Assembly: GCA_032358165.1 (NCBI GenBank)
Contig: JAALGY010000028.1
Coordinates: 620,001-684,000, forward strand
Direction: 5' to 3'
Length of the DNA stretch: 64,000 bases
DNA from: Diplosphaera chodatii
Lineage: Eukaryota; Chlorophyta; Trebouxiophyceae; Prasiolales; Stichococcaceae
This document shows, piece after piece, positions 47,301-61,120 of the stretch. The notes beneath the pieces are model-generated. The model did not search any database. It had not been told where the DNA came from and worked only from the letters and a program-made list of their open reading frames with translations. The translations under genes were made by a program, and so were the position numbers. Every line of letters starts with the position of its first letter. Within the stretch, counting starts at the first letter, position 1.

Positions 47301-50300
47301 TCAGCTGCTGCAGCACAGTGCCAGTGTCCACACGAAAGTGCACCGCACGCCAACACATGGCAGCTCGTGGTAAGGGAAGCGGGCAGCGTTGACACAGTGA
47401 CCGCTTGCAACACAGCAGTTGCAGACTGTTTCCTGTGTGTGCAGATCGTAGTGACATTGCTGGGGCCTCTGCATGATGGTGGCAGTGTGGCAACTGCTGC
47501 GGTCCGCGTGGTGGACGCCATTGTAATCCACAGTGGCGAGCGCTTTCAGGTCGGCACCTTCCCTATGTGCCCATCCGGTCAACCTGTGACTTGCAATGCA
47601 TTCGTTGCCATTTTCCCAGCGGTGAACATGGCCGATCAAGCACACATGGAGGTCTCTGGAGGCGTGCAGGGTCAGCTGAAACGGCTGCCGCCCCTGCCGA
47701 CGTCATTGCCGACGCTGAATGCTGCAAATGCTGTCCTGGCCAAGGCCCGTGGCAGCCTGCTGGCCGAGGACACAGTCGCACTGTTGCGGGATGCGCTCAG
47801 CAGCAACTCACGCAGCGTCCGGGAGGCAGCCCTGAAGGTTCGTTTGGGTGCTATGAAGCCTTCAGTCACTCAACCGCTGGAACTTATGCTGCTCAGTGCT
47901 GGTAAGCTTCTGCTGCTTGAACAGCTGGCTAGGACTTTACCACACATTTGATGGTGCGCAGGAGCTGATGACCTTCCTGCAGAAGCACCGGCCATGGCTG
48001 CAGAACCTGTTGTCCGACAGCCTTGGGAAGGGCTTGGAGGGCAGCGCTGTGCAGACGAAACAGGCAGCCTTGCTGTCCAGCACCATTGCAGCCCTGCTCA
48101 AGTGCTGCGACCCTGAGGTGAGCAAAGGTGGACTGCTGTTGTGTCACCCACACGTTGATGGCGATCAGCTGAATAGTGTGCATGTTGTGGAGGCGGGATG
48201 GCCATCTGCAAGTACCCCTGTGCTGCAGGCAAGCTCGTCAGATGTTGCGGCGCAGCAGCCAGCACAGGTTTGTTTGGGCTTGTTGGGCGCTGTGGACCCA
48301 GCGCGGGTTTCAATGCCGCCAGCACCAACCAGCAGCCTGCTGCCGTCTGATCTGGCACTGCTGGTCCACATTGTGGAGCGCCATCTGGTTCGTGTGCTCC
48401 GGGTCTCAGCACATCTGCCTCAGCTGGATGCCGCCGTGTACTCCGTTCAGGTCAGACCATGGGTTATCTTCTTTGTGGCGATACCCAATACATGTAGCAG
48501 GGACACCCGCCTTTTACGATATATCGCACCTGGTGCTTTACGGGTGTGTGCTCATGGCTGCAGGAACTGTTGCGCCTGTACAGCAGCACCGAAGCAAGAA
48601 GGTTGTCAGATGGTGTGATGCTAAACCCACCCCCAGGCGGCGCTGTGCCTGGGCCCAACCCTGCCGAAAGCAACCCGCTGTTTGTGGCGCTGTCCAAAGA
48701 CACCCAGGTGAGATGATCAGACTGGAACTTGCTGCACCAGCTCATCAGCCTATGGCTCGATGGAACATCAAACACATCGTAGGCTGCGCCTGATACACAG
48801 TACGACCGGGAGCTCCTCCGGGTGCTGCAGGCCCTTGTTCGGCCTTATCTGGACTCCAAGTTCTTGCTGAAGGGTATCAGCAGCAACCGCAAGAGTGTCG
48901 TCTTCGGCTCCTCATCGGCGTCGTCCTTTGCCAAATGGTTGTCTGTGTGGCTGAAGCAGCTGATCAGCACCACCACAGGTGATGGGGCCTGCGTATATGT
49001 TCTCGTCAGTTTGGGGCTGAGCATCGTGGTGTGATGGGCGCTCACTGCAAGAATGCCACCTGTGCAGGGTCTCGGCTGAAGATCTTCGAGGCCTGCATAC
49101 CCATCCTCAGCCACGACACTCAGACTTCGCAGTTCCTGCTGCCATATGTGGTGCAAAATGTGGTATGCTATGGCGCTGACGAGGCACGGCAGGGCGTGTT
49201 GAACGAGGTACAGGGGGCAGTAACAAGAAGTCATGGGTGCTATTGTTGACGCAAGAATCATGAGAAGGTGTGTCAGGGGCTGTGCAGATGGAACTTGCTG
49301 ATGCATGACGTCCTGCCCCACTGCCATTCGCAGTTGGAGGCTGTGCTGCGTGGTGGGCAGAGCAGCCGCGAGGGCGAGCTGTGTGTGCAGGCGGTCTTCA
49401 CGCTGCTGGACATGCTTCGCACCTGGCTGACTGCTCAACGTGGCCTGGCGGTCAGCTCTGGTGCGGCGTGGGCTTGCTACCCTCCTAGCCCAGTGCATGT
49501 CATCAGCTTCGTTGCATCATGTCAATCATCGTCTGTGTATCAGATCAGTGCTGCCCTGAAAGCATACATGAATGTCACCAACCAACTCTTGCACAGGTTC
49601 AGCGAGTACAGCGTCTGGTGTCACCGGGGATGCCGCCGCCGCTGCCGCTGCTGCTGCCGACCCAGCTGTCAAGCACATGGCCGACCTGCTTGATAGCATC
49701 CCGCAGGAGCTGCTTGCCTGCGCCGCTACGCATTGTGGTGGGTATCAACACCTAGATCGCACCACAGGACAGCACGTGCAGTGTATTGACATGTCGAGAG
49801 CCGCTGAGAGCCATGGATGCTCCACAACCCTGCAACCTGAGCAGTACCGGCTGACAAGATAGCCAGTATCCCAGCCGTCTGGCTCTTGAGGTGTTTGAAT
49901 TTGAACTTGTTATGCTGGCAGGAGCGCATGCACGGTCGCTGCTGCACTACGAGACGCATGTCAGGGCTGCACGCGGAGGTGGCCTTAATGCGGCCGCGCT
50001 GCGCAACATGTACTATCAGGACGAGGAAGTCATCTTCCTTCAGGTAATCCGCATCTTGATATATGTTCAAACGCCAGCTGATGCGTGATCACATGGCTCA
50101 GCTCGGTACTAGTTGAGGGCACGGAAAGGCGATGGCTTGGCATATTGTTCTGGCAATGTAATAGACTGTGACTCTCTGACCATTTCAGGAGGTGTATGGC
50201 AAGCTGGAAGAGCCGGACGGCCTCTCGGGACTGGTACAGCTGCGCCAGGGCGGCGCGACGCCCGCTGACCACATGCTGGCAGCGCAGAATGCAGGCGCCT

Positions 50301-53300
50301 GGTCAGAGGCGCTGTCCCTGTATGAGCAGGTACATAAGTGCATGTAGGGTCCTCGTAGCCCTCCACGGAGGGTTGCCTGTGGGTGTTACCGTGCAGCACC
50401 TGCCTGCATCGACAGGCAAGCTCCCAAGGTCCCTCTCATGTCAGAGTATGGTTGTTGTACCGTCTCACCTCCATGCCATGCAGGAACTACAGCATAACGG
50501 GCTTGAGCCACCGGCAACTGGTGGCAGCAGCAGGCTGTCCACTGGACAGCGCGGCTACCTTCGGTGCTTGCAGCACATGGGCCACCTGCACAGCCAGCTT
50601 GCGCATGTGAATGGCTGGGCTGCACAGGCGTCAGGTATCCTCTGCCAGCATCTCGCAGAGCGCAACTTTGATACAAGTCTCACCCACTGACCCTCGTGTG
50701 TTGGCTCCCACGGATGTAGATGCTTGTGATAGCTCACGGTGACACTCAATGGCTTTGTAGATGCTGCAAAGTGCCAGCTGGCAGCGGTGGGCGTCGCGGC
50801 AGCATGGCGGCTGGGTCAGTGGGAGGTGCTGCCCTCGTATATCGAGCGGACCACGGCCAGCTACGAGAGCCTGGAGCCCGAAGACCGTTGGGAGGTGAGT
50901 AATGACGCAGCTGCAACACAGCGTGTCAGCATTGCTCGCACGGCTCCGGGTGCTGCTGCACCTCGATGCAGCAGCCACATCAAAGTGTGCTCCGATTCGA
51001 GTTGGGCTCACACCAGAAGTCGTTGCCAGCTCAAAGTGACTTCCGGGCAGGTGCGCATGGGCCGGCTGCTGGCGGGCGTGGCGCGGCGCGACGCCGGCGC
51101 GGTGGCGGAGCAGCTGGCCGCCGCGCGGCACGAGATCACGGCGCCCGTCAGCGCGGCGGCCGTGGAGTCGTACGCCCGCGCCTACCCCCACCTCGTGCGC
51201 CTGCACATGCTGCAGGAGGTGGCCGACGCCGCGGCGCTGCTCCAGGTGCCGCTCACCAGTGTGACAACTGCCACTGGCAGTCTTCCTGTCTATCCGTCTC
51301 CCCATACCTCAGCTCCAGCACCAGCCAGCTGAATGCGGACAAGACGAACGTTGCATCCACACTGCAGGAGGTGCCGGCTGCGGGGGCGCATGAGCAGGAG
51401 CGGAGGCTGCAGTGGGGCCCACGGCTGGCGGTCACGCAGGCCGGGCTGCTGGCCCGCGGCCCAATTCTTTCTTTGCGGCGGCAGCTTGCCGCTCTGGTCG
51501 GCGCAACAGGGGACGTTGGCGTGGCATGGCTGCAGCAAGCGAAGCTTTGTCGTGCAGCGGGTGGGGCCACTGCGAATCACCGCGGTCATGCGTGCGAACT
51601 CGTGAACGACATGACCGTGAACTCAACACCCAGCGTTGTCAACCACTGCAGGGCACTTTGAGGCCGCGAACACTGCAGCACTGGAGGCGATGGCAGCGGG
51701 AGTGCCTGAAGCGCCCCTTCAGCACTCCAAGCTGCTGTGGGCAATGGACAAGCCGCATCGGGCCATCCTGGAGATGCAGCAGGTGAGCTGCAGCCAGGCC
51801 ATGCGCATAGGCCATGCTGCTGTCGTTTGTGGTAAGTAAACGCTGCTGTCGTTTGTAGCAAGTGAACGCAAGCAGCATGCTCACACAGCCATCCGCTCAA
51901 GCAATCCGGGCAGGCACTCACTGTAGAGTGGCAACTCCACAGATCGTCGAGCAGCACCAGGCCAGCAGCACGTCGAACGACCCCGCTGCAAGGCTGATGG
52001 GGTATGCCACACTGGAGCAGCGGCGCAAGCAGCACGCCCGTGCACACATGCTGCTGGCGAACTGGCTGGCAGAGAGCCGCCAGGGCTACCATGGCGACAT
52101 CCTCAGTGCGCTGCATCCCATGCGGTCGCCTGACTGCCTGGTGGTAGCCACCCTGTAAGCAGAGATTGAAGTGCAGCTGCAGCCATTGCCCTGAACGTTC
52201 CTGCTGTCTCTCGCTTGCAGACCATTTTCAGGCGGCTGTCGACATCACAGGCGACACCGAGGAGAAGCCCCACTTCTACCTCGCAAACTTCATGGACCAG
52301 CTCATGAGCGATGCACGGCGGCGGCAGAGCTCTGCTAAGGTTGGGCTCTTTGGCTGACGCTGAGGCGTACTGTGGCCGCATGGGCAGTGAGCTTGCCTTG
52401 CAAGGGTCGTCACGAAGCAGCACTCAGCGTGCATGCAATGGCTTACGCAGGCGACTGAAAAGGGCCTGGATCGAATGAGCGGCAAGGCTCGCATCGATGT
52501 TGGCCGAGACAAACCCTACATCGAATGGCTGCCCCAGGTGTGCACACGTGTCGTGCAGCACGAAACAATGAGATGTGGACTTGTATGGAGCCTGCAGTAC
52601 TTGTGGTCGAAAGCAGCGTCAGAAGCTCATGTTCATCTGAATGCAGGTGCTCACAGCATATGCCAACTCCATTCGGCTGGGCCACCGCCACATCTACAAG
52701 AGCTTGCCACGGCTGCTGACTTTGTGGTACGACTTCGGGACCCAGGCCACTGGCAAAAGCGACAAGCAGGTGCCCGAACATCCGCACACTCAATCAAGCG
52801 CTCTTGCCAGCTGATGGGCCAGCGCACCCATGTTGACGTTGATGGGCCGACAGCTTGAATGGTGTCGGACACAGCGTTTCAGCCGTGCGCCTGTAGCTGA
52901 CACTGCCCATGCGTGTCTCCAGGTGCAGGCCGTGGCTGAGCAGGTTCACACCACCATCAAGAAGCTCAGCAGACTGTTGCCGTGCTATGTGTGGCTGGTG
53001 TCGCTGCCACAGCTGTGCTCGCGCATGACGCACCCACATCCAGAGACCAACAACGTGACCTGCACGATCATCGCGCGCGTCTTCATGGAGTACCCGCAGC
53101 AGGTACCCGCCATGCCTTGCCTACACCTTGATGACTAGCTCTCTGCATGTGCCAGTGTGCCAGTCGGCAGGCGCCATTTGGGCTACTTGCGGTGGATAGA
53201 GGTGCGAGCAGCACACCTGTGACATGCTGCCAGCCATGTTGCTGACTGGCTCACGCACATATCCTGCAGACGCTGTGGCAGCTGGCGGCGGTGCTCAAGT

Positions 53301-56300
53301 CCCAGGTGCCAGAGCGAAAGGCGGCTGCAGTGAACGTGCTGCAGGCAGCTGAGCGCAAGTCCAAAAACACAGAGGTCTGCTGCAGCTCGTCTGATCGAGT
53401 GCATGCAGGTTGCAAAGCGTGCTTTGCTTGCTTACGGGTGCATGACCAATGCACCAGTTCTTGCCAGTGGGTTTTCAGACGTGTGCTGCTTGCGGACTGC
53501 AGACAAAGGGGCTGATCGCGGGCTTCTCGGGCCTGTGCGACCAGCTTTACAAGCTGTGTCACCACATGCCCAAGGACACCTCAGTCAAGTGAGGCACACA
53601 CATCACATGGTGGTCCAGTACCGCATGCAATCCTCTGCTCACTGTTGCCATGCCCAAGTCAGCTGGGCTGGTCCTCAGGCCGCCAAACACTGCTGTTGTG
53701 CCGTAGGTTCACGCACTTCTCCATCAAGCGCGAGTTCAGTGTGCTGGCGCGCATGATGCCGATGCGCATCATGGTCCCTATGCAGGTGCCCTGATCCCAC
53801 TTGCGTGGTCTGGGGGCACGACAAAGCTCAGCCCTGACATTGATCAGCTTCATGTCAGCCTGCCGCTGCTACACTTCGTGGTGATGCTCGTCGTGCGCAT
53901 GCCTGTACATCGTCAATCAGGCGCATTGTCATGCTGGGCAGTCATACACCGACCAACGAAGCCTAACCCCTGCATACTGTAGGCAACGCTGACGCCGATG
54001 CTGCCGCCAGCGCCCCTGAAGGACAGCAAGCACTCGCCCTTCGCGCACGATGTGCAGATCCAGGGCATCGCCGACCATGTGGACGTCATGAACTCGCTGC
54101 AGAAGCCCAAAAAGGTGCTGTCTAGCCGAGCAAAGCTTGTTGGCAACTCGGCACGTCATCATCCGGCGTCTCCAAGCTGTCCAGCAACTCGAAACACCTG
54201 ATGGTCGTGACGCCTGCGCCTGCAGATCAAGTTCCTGGGGTCGGACGGCAAGGAGTACCTGTTCCTGGCCAAGCCGAAGGACGACCTGCGCAAGGACGCA
54301 CGAATGATGGAGATGATGGGCGTCCTCAACCGGCTGCTGGCCCGCCACCCCGCCTCCCGCCGCCGCAACCTCGCCATCCGCCGGTGGGCTCTGTTGTGTC
54401 AGCGCAAGTTGTGGAGCAAGCTTCTATGGCCGCAGCCCACAGCCGCTCATCGGCGTACCAAACGGGCGTAGCAACAAGCTTGAAATGGTTCACTTGGACA
54501 TCTAATCAGCAGGCGCTTGGCAGGATCCTGTGGTGCTGAGAACAGACACGACTTGGCGTACAAGGCTGGCGACTGGGTCAGCCAGTGGTCACACAAGCCG
54601 CTGAAGTGCGGCAGATCTTCCCTCCAGGTTTGCCGTGACGCCGCTGACGGAGGACTGCGGCATCCTGGAGTGGGTGCCCAAAACGGGCACGCTGCGCAGC
54701 GCAGTGCAGGGCGTGTACCAGCAGGAGGGCTTCTTCGACCCGCGCCGCACCAACACCACCATTGACGGCATGTACAAGCAGCACGAGCACAAGTACCAGG
54801 TGCTGTGGCAGGCTGCCCTTTTTGCTGGCAGTGTCACCAGGCCACGTCCTGATATCCATCAACTGAGCCATCATCATCAGGTGTACTGGTACGGCAGAGG
54901 CTCAACACTATCCTGTTGCAGGACACTCTAGAGACCAGTCGCCATGAAACTGTCATCTACTGACGGGGCCCCGGAAGCGGGCACCAGCAGCACCTCATGT
55001 TGCAGCGCGGGGTGGCCGCTCACTCAAGCAGCACCCCCGTCGCCCGCAGGACAAGAAGCGCACGGAGCTGCTGGACAAGGTGCTGGGGATGCTGCCGCCG
55101 CGCCTGCACCGCTGGTTCCTGGCGCGCTGGGCGGAGCCGGCGGCGTGGCACGCGGCCCGCCTCGCCTTCACCCGCACCGCCGCCGTCATGTCCATGGTCG
55201 GCCACATCTGCGGCCTGGGCGACCGCCACGGTGGGTTCTGTGGGTCACTCGGTAGTGCATTGGCATTTCTACTGGTGTGCGGAGGAAAGTGCGCACGTCA
55301 GCGGGACCCGCCGCCTGTGGTAGCCCATCGATGCCACCCTATATCTGCCCAGTCTACGGCTGGCCGGATGCAGCACTACTTGACTAGCAGGGTGTGATCT
55401 CAGGCGTGCCGCTGTCGACGAGGGCTCCTCCCGCACGCAGGCGAGAACATCCTGATGCACTCGGAGACGGGGGAGGTGATGCACGTGGACTTCGGGTGCC
55501 TGTTCGACCAGGGCCTCACGCTGGCCAAGCCGGAGATGGTGCCCTTCCGCCTGACGCAGAACATGATCGACGCCTTTGGCGTGTCGGGCCAGGAGGGCGT
55601 TTTCCGCCGCTGCTGCGAGATCACGCTGGAGGTGGGCTGATGCTGTGCTGTACTGGACATTCGATGCAGCTGATGGCTGTTGCAGGCCGTGACCGGCAAC
55701 CTTCAGCCACACACTTGGTCCGCTGGACTGGGCATCTTGTAGCAGTCTCAGCGGAGGAGTGGTATCCACTGAGGCATGGACAGCAGTTGGTAAACCTGCA
55801 GTGTGAGTGCAGGTGCTGCGGGCGGACCGGGAGACGCTGCTCAGCGTGCTGGAGACGTTTGTGCACGACCCGCTGGTGGACTGGACCAAGACGGCGCACC
55901 GCACCGCCGCCGACGCCGACAATCCGCATGCCCGCGATGCACTCGCCACCATCGCAGGTGTGCACGGAGAGACGACAACCTCCTTAATGGCTAACCACCA
56001 GTACTGTTGATGTGACATCATCGCACACTGGAGTGGGCACCATCTTGCGCGCTGTCCTGCTGACCCTGGGGAGACCGAAGCGACGCCTGCGCCGAGACGA
56101 ACGGGGCACCTACTAACTGCAGGGCGGCTGACGGGCACGGTGATCGGCGTGTCGTCCATGCCGTCGCCGCCGCTGAGCGTGGAGGGCCACGCGCACCGCC
56201 TCATCGACGAGGCCGTCTGCAAGGAGCGCCTGGGCAAAATGTACATCTGGTGCGCCTCGTGTTGAAGGCAATATTGCGGGTCGTGGTGTTACAGGCGTTG

Positions 56301-56379
56301 GCTGGCAGCTGCCGAAGCCCAGCAAAGTCGTTCATCTCATTGGCTGCTGTTCGCCTGCAGGTGGATGGCATGGATGTAG
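41387..56379 (+). CDS. ATR: ATR checkpoint kinase (PI3-kinase-related kinase)
   Basis: A very large multi-exon gene. The N-terminal two thirds are HEAT-repeat helices, including one long Ala/Leu-rich exon (about 42200-43030) and a basic cluster ARKRRRLRYN (near 43170) that could be an NLS. ATR-specific FAT-region landmarks follow: CLGLLGAVDPARVS (near 48280), YVVQNVVCYGADEARQGVLN (near 49150), LLDSIPQELLACA (near 49690), VYGKLEEPDGLSGL (near 50195), PYIEWLPQ, VFMEYPQQ. The kinase lies in exons 54226-54383 (FLAKPKDDLRKDARMMEMMG), 54628-54799 (TPLTEDCGILEWVP), 55050-55230 (SMVGHICGLGDRHG), 55441-55631 (ENILMHSETGEVMHVDFGCL), 55813-55957 and 56123-56249. The FATC end KMYIW|WMAWM is completed by a 19-base exon, 56361-56379. 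ATR with ATRIP senses RPA-coated ssDNA and signals replication stress; the domain order and C-terminus separate it from ATM and TOR. It converges on the MORN gene about 250 bases away. Confidence 0.95.
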
Positions 56380-56632
56380 TCGTAAGCAGTATTGTGTTGC
56401 TGTGCTGGCAGTAGCAGAACTGATGTGCCGCGAGCGGCATGATGTGCTCGACGTCAAAGCTGCAAACTAGCCTGCATAGGCATCTGCTTGGTCAGCTGAG
56501 AACCGTGAGCAAGATCAGACCAGATTTGTTGAGAGAAAAGGAAAGCGAATGTTGTTTGTGGTTTAGGGGCCTCTGTTTGCTGCTCTCATGTTCAGGCCAG
56601 CCCGACCATCAATTCGATCACCAAAACTTGCA

Positions 56633-59600
56633 TCACTCTATGTACGCTGGCAGTCTTGTGGGGATCGGAACATACTGCGGTACATGCACAGGCTCTTGTG
56701 GTGCCGCAACCTCAGCGTCCGCTTGTGCGCCATTGGGCAGCACGCTGCTGGGTGGCGGCGCTGGCACAGGGTCCCCAAACTTGTTTTGCAGCGCGCCCTG
56801 CAGCAGACACCATCGTTGGCTACTGTGCCCGGCAGCATGTCAATGCAAAGCAGCGCGTCATTCAGCATGTGAACGGGCAGCATACAGATTACATTGCAGC
56901 AGACCTGAAGCTGCACTAGGCGCTGCTGCTTGGCGGCCTGCTCCTTCGCCTTGCGCTCCCGCTGTAGCTTGGACACCAGCCACAGGTCCTCGAGATTCTC
57001 CACCACTGGCACATCAGGGTGCGCCTGCAGTGCACGCCTCATTTTCGTGTGTCTCCTGTCAAGAGCGTCCCTTTGCTGCAGGATATGCTTAAGCATTCGC
57101 CTGATGCAACATGTCCTCGGGGGTGGAGTCTCACCTGCTGGTACTTGGACTCGCTGGATTGCGGCTGTTCGTTGTCAGAGTCCCAGCCGTCCATCACACC
57201 ATCGGCACCAAACGACGCAGCGGCGATGTCCGCCCACAGCTGCGACCGGTCGAGGATGGGTTGCTGCTGCTCAGGCGGCGGCGGCAGGGGCAGATGATCT
57301 TGCAGGCTGTCTGCTGGGGACGCCGCGCCTCCTGCTGCCTCCGTGTCAGTTGGAGCCGCTGGTGGCTGCTTCTCTGCTGTCTGCATCTGAACGCGGACCT
57401 GCACACCAGCTACCCAGTTGCTGTGGTCGACCGCACGTTTGGCCTCCACACCGGCTGCAGTGGCAAAGGCTGTAGGCCTTTTGCTCGCATATGGCACAAC
57501 TGTCGCAGCCAGCAGAAAAGGCACGATACCTGTATGGAGTGTGGGCTGCCCATGATGTGCACTCGTGCTGAATCGTTGTCAGTTTTTGCTGCCGTCAGCT
57601 GTAGGCGATACATGCCGGGTGACATTGCTGTGTAACTGCACGCAATTTCTCCTGCCGCTGCATCAGGCATCATATTGACATCAAAGCTGTCACCGCTGAT
57701 AGTCAGCTCAGCTTCCAGCTGCAGCATTGCCAGCGCCTGAGGAGTGCAGCACCTGCATGCTGGAAGATAACCAAAGCTCAACGCATCACCAACAAGCCAC
57801 CTTCAGTGGAACTCATCAGCACAGCTTGCACATCAGTGCTGCATGGTGAAATGTGACCCATCACAGGCAAAGAAGTGCAAGGCTTGGGTGGAAACGTCAC
57901 CTGTTGCCAAACCGATCTTGGACGACCACTGCAAACTGTGACACTTGACCACAGGTGGCAAATGTGCAGCCAGGGCCTGTTGCACTGCATTTGCGGGGTG
58001 CTGCCACAGCTGCGCTGACTGCCACCACATATGGCGAGTCTGCTAGCGCTTCGCCGCCTGCTCAAGTCAAAAATCACTTGCACAATGCAGTCAGTCGACT
58101 GGCCCATGCAGTGCAAACAGGCGACTTCTTCCGTGGCCACTAGATCACTGCAGCTTGACCTTGTGACCCCATCAGATGACACGGTGTTCACCTGTTGTGA
58201 CGTGCAGCAGGTGATCTCCTGCAGTTGTGGTGTTGAGAGTCACACAATAGGTGCCGTCCCCCCTGTCAGCAACGGTGGCATACACCGTCGATGGGCCCCG
58301 CAGCTCGGCAACAAACTCGTCGCCGCCCGTGAGCCGCTTGTTGCCGAGGTCGTCCCTTGCCTAGCGTGAGACAAGACGGTGTTACAACCATGTCGGCATC
58401 CCTCAGACCGAGGACCTGGTTCATCTTGCAATACTTTATATGCTTGCCATAGTCCAGCACGAGAGCCTGATCTTGGTACTTACCCGATGCGCAAGTCATC
58501 ATGAACAGTTGCTCGCCTGTATGGAGAAGCAGCAATCAGAGCCGGCTATGGCTCGCAGCGGCAAGCACTCTGCCACAATGCTGCTGCATGCCGCATCCGC
58601 CGCCGACTGCACCCACCCGTCTTCCTCCCAGCGCCCCGCGAACCGCATGCCGTCTGGAAACTTGCAGCGCCCAAAGCCGTGCCGCTTGTCCTGCCGCCAG
58701 CCGCCTGTGGCAAACCACACCATGCCAGTGGTGGCTCATGCGCCGTGCTGCGGAGCGGTAAACTGTTCCCATGCGGGGAAGTGCCTGGTGAAGGCTTGTT
58801 CATCATTGGGCCTGCAGGTAGCCTCCAGCCTCACCCTGGTAGATGTCACCGTTTGCATACTCGCAGGTGCCATCTCCGCTGCGAACACCAGTTTCCCAAC
58901 CGCCATGGTACCTGGCACGCAGCCACAGAGTGAGTGCTCAGTTGACGACGACCTTGTATACCTGACATTCCTTCCATGTACGTGCCCAGAGCATAGGCCT
59001 GCTGTCCAGACAAGCATTCATGAAATTATAGTGTTGTGTGTGCTGCTCACTTGTCACCGTTGGCATACAGGCAGCTGCCGATGCCGTGGCGGCGGCCCTC
59101 TTGCCAGAGGCCATCGAACTTGTCGCCCGTCTCCAGCAGGCACTTGCCTGCGATGGAGCGATGTCATGTCCTGACGGCCGAGCCCTGCAGCTGGAGGTGT
59201 GCCTATCTTGCATGGGTTCTGAAGACACTCCACAGCTGTGACGCCAGGCTGATCTGTACAAGAGCAAGCACCGCACCATTGCCGTGCTGCTTGTCGTCTG
59301 CCCAGTCGCCCTCGTATCGATAGCCCTGTGCGCGTGGCAGTATATGTACATGCTGCCGGGTGAGCCCTTCATCAACGTTGCTGAGTTTCCCAGCCGACAT
59401 CAGCACAAGAAGGTCCATCACCCTTGAAGCGCCACAATTTAGCAACAAACATCAGCAATCAGCGCGTGTGCACATCCCACATACACTGCGGCACCTGCGC
59501 AGTCAGCGTGCCGCGCCCACAGCGCACACCGCTGCGCCACTCGCCCTCGTAGCGCAGGCCACCAGTGTATTCACATGTGCCCTGGCCGTGCTGCAAGCCA

Positions 59601-61120
59601 TCCCGCCACTCGCCTGTGTGATCATCACATGGGCGCAGCAGGGTTCATAGACCTTGTGTCAGCCCGCTGCAGCGCAGACATTGTTGGTGCAAGTGCATGC
59701 ATTTTGAAGCAGCCGGCAAGATCACTGTTCAGCGTGCACCTGTGAACTTCCAACTGTCGCGTGCGACCATCACCCCTTTGCCGTGGTACGTGTCCCGCTT
59801 CCAGGTGCCATCGTACTCAATGTTTCCGTCACCTGTTGCATGGAAACATAGATGATGCATGGTTGCCAGTCAAGCACATCACTGCACAGACAGTCGAAGT
59901 TGTTGACCAGCATATTTTCGCAATACCTTGCCATACCTGACACAAACTGGCCGCGTACCCGGCGGCCGTTGCCTAGCTCGCCCTCAAAGTATGAGCCGTC
60001 GGGGTAGCTGAAGCGTCCCTTGCCTGCATGTGGGGCATGTGACGCCAAGTCAAGGTTTGTGTGGCGTACTGCAGCATGCACACAGGTGTGCAGCAGAGCG
60101 TGGTGCTCCTTCCATAGTGCATGAAGCACTAGCATTGAGCCTCACCTTCGATGAGGTCATCGTACCACTCCCCCTCATAGCTGCTGCCATCAGGAAAGCG
60201 CTGCAGGCCCCACCCCCACCGGTGGTCCTTCTGAAAGTCGCCTTGGTAGACAGCACCGTTTTCGTATGTGGCCTTACCAGTCCTGCAGAACAGAGCGCAC
60301 TGCAAGCTGATGGGGGCTGCTCTGCCTGACTGCTGGCAGATGTGGACTGCAAGCTGTGCCAGACGGTCAAGGGCATTGTCCCACCCCAGGGTCAGCACCT
60401 GCACGGAGCCTGCGCATAGGCAACCGTTCTGAAGGTAGACGAACACCATCGACTCACCCGTGGGCCATGTCCTCCTTCCACTGGCCCTCGTAGCTGACGC
60501 CGCGGGCAAAGTTGGCAGTGCCACGGCCATGGCGCTTGTCATACTGCCAGGCTCCATCGTAGGTGTCGCCGTTGGAGCAGGTGTGCTTGCCTGCGCCGTG
60601 GCGAAGAGTGTCCAGAACCTCGCCCTGCACGTGCGAACATGGATCATCGAGCTGCTGGCTGCCAGCATTACATGCACTGTTGCGTGCTGAGCGCATGCTG
60701 CACTGTGTGGTCCACGCCGACTGTACCTCAAACTTGTCGCCATTTGAGTAGTCGAGCGTTCTGATTTCTACAACAAGACCAGTCGACGCCGGTGACCTCT
60801 GCAATGCCTTCCTGCAGGTGCAACAAGCACGACCCGTCTCTCAGACCATGTGTTAATGCCTGCGGTCGCGTCTCACCGGCCTGCGCATTGCAATTGCAAT
60901 GGCGGATTGAAGCAAACTCATGCGTAATGACTGCTCTTCTGTACGTGTTCACCGACATGTTGGCTGCCTGCAACTTGGCAGATACAAAGCATTCGCCAAC
61001 GCACCCGTCAGCGATAGCCAGCTGTTGCTCATGCCACTGGCGGATCCTCAGCTCTTCTTCGAGTCTCAACACCTCCTGCCTGGGGTCCGCAGTATCGGAC
61101 GGCCTCGCGACCTTCATCAT
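56633..61120 (-). CDS. MORN-repeat protein with C-terminal filamin-type Ig domains
   Basis: Starts at tandem Met codons 61120/61117 (MMKVARPSDTADPRQEVLRL) and ends at TGA 56635-56633 (PTRLPAYIE). After a short helical start, about ten MORN motifs run from 60,760 to 58,640: HGAGKHTCSNGDTYDGAW, RHGRGTANFARGVSYEGQW, ENGAVYQGDF, FPDGSSYEGEWYDD, YPDGSYFEGEL, EYDGTWKRDTYHGKG, YEGEWRSGVRCGRGTL, YRYEGDWADDKQHGNG, HGGWETGVRSGDGTCEY and KRHGFGRCKFPDGMRFAGRW. Then come filamin-like pieces: LTGGDEFVAELRGPSTVYA and DRGDGTYCVTL (near 58320), and FDVNMMPDAAAG with YTAMSPGMYRLQL and HIMGSPHSI (near 57650). An acidic linker (57,520-57,140), a helical LEDLWLVSKLQRERKAKEQA segment (near 56980) and a Pro-rich terminal exon 56797-56633 follow. 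MORN arrays bind lipids or tubulin-linked structures and filamin domains bind proteins, so a cytoskeletal or ciliary/membrane scaffold is inferred. Confidence 0.85.
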
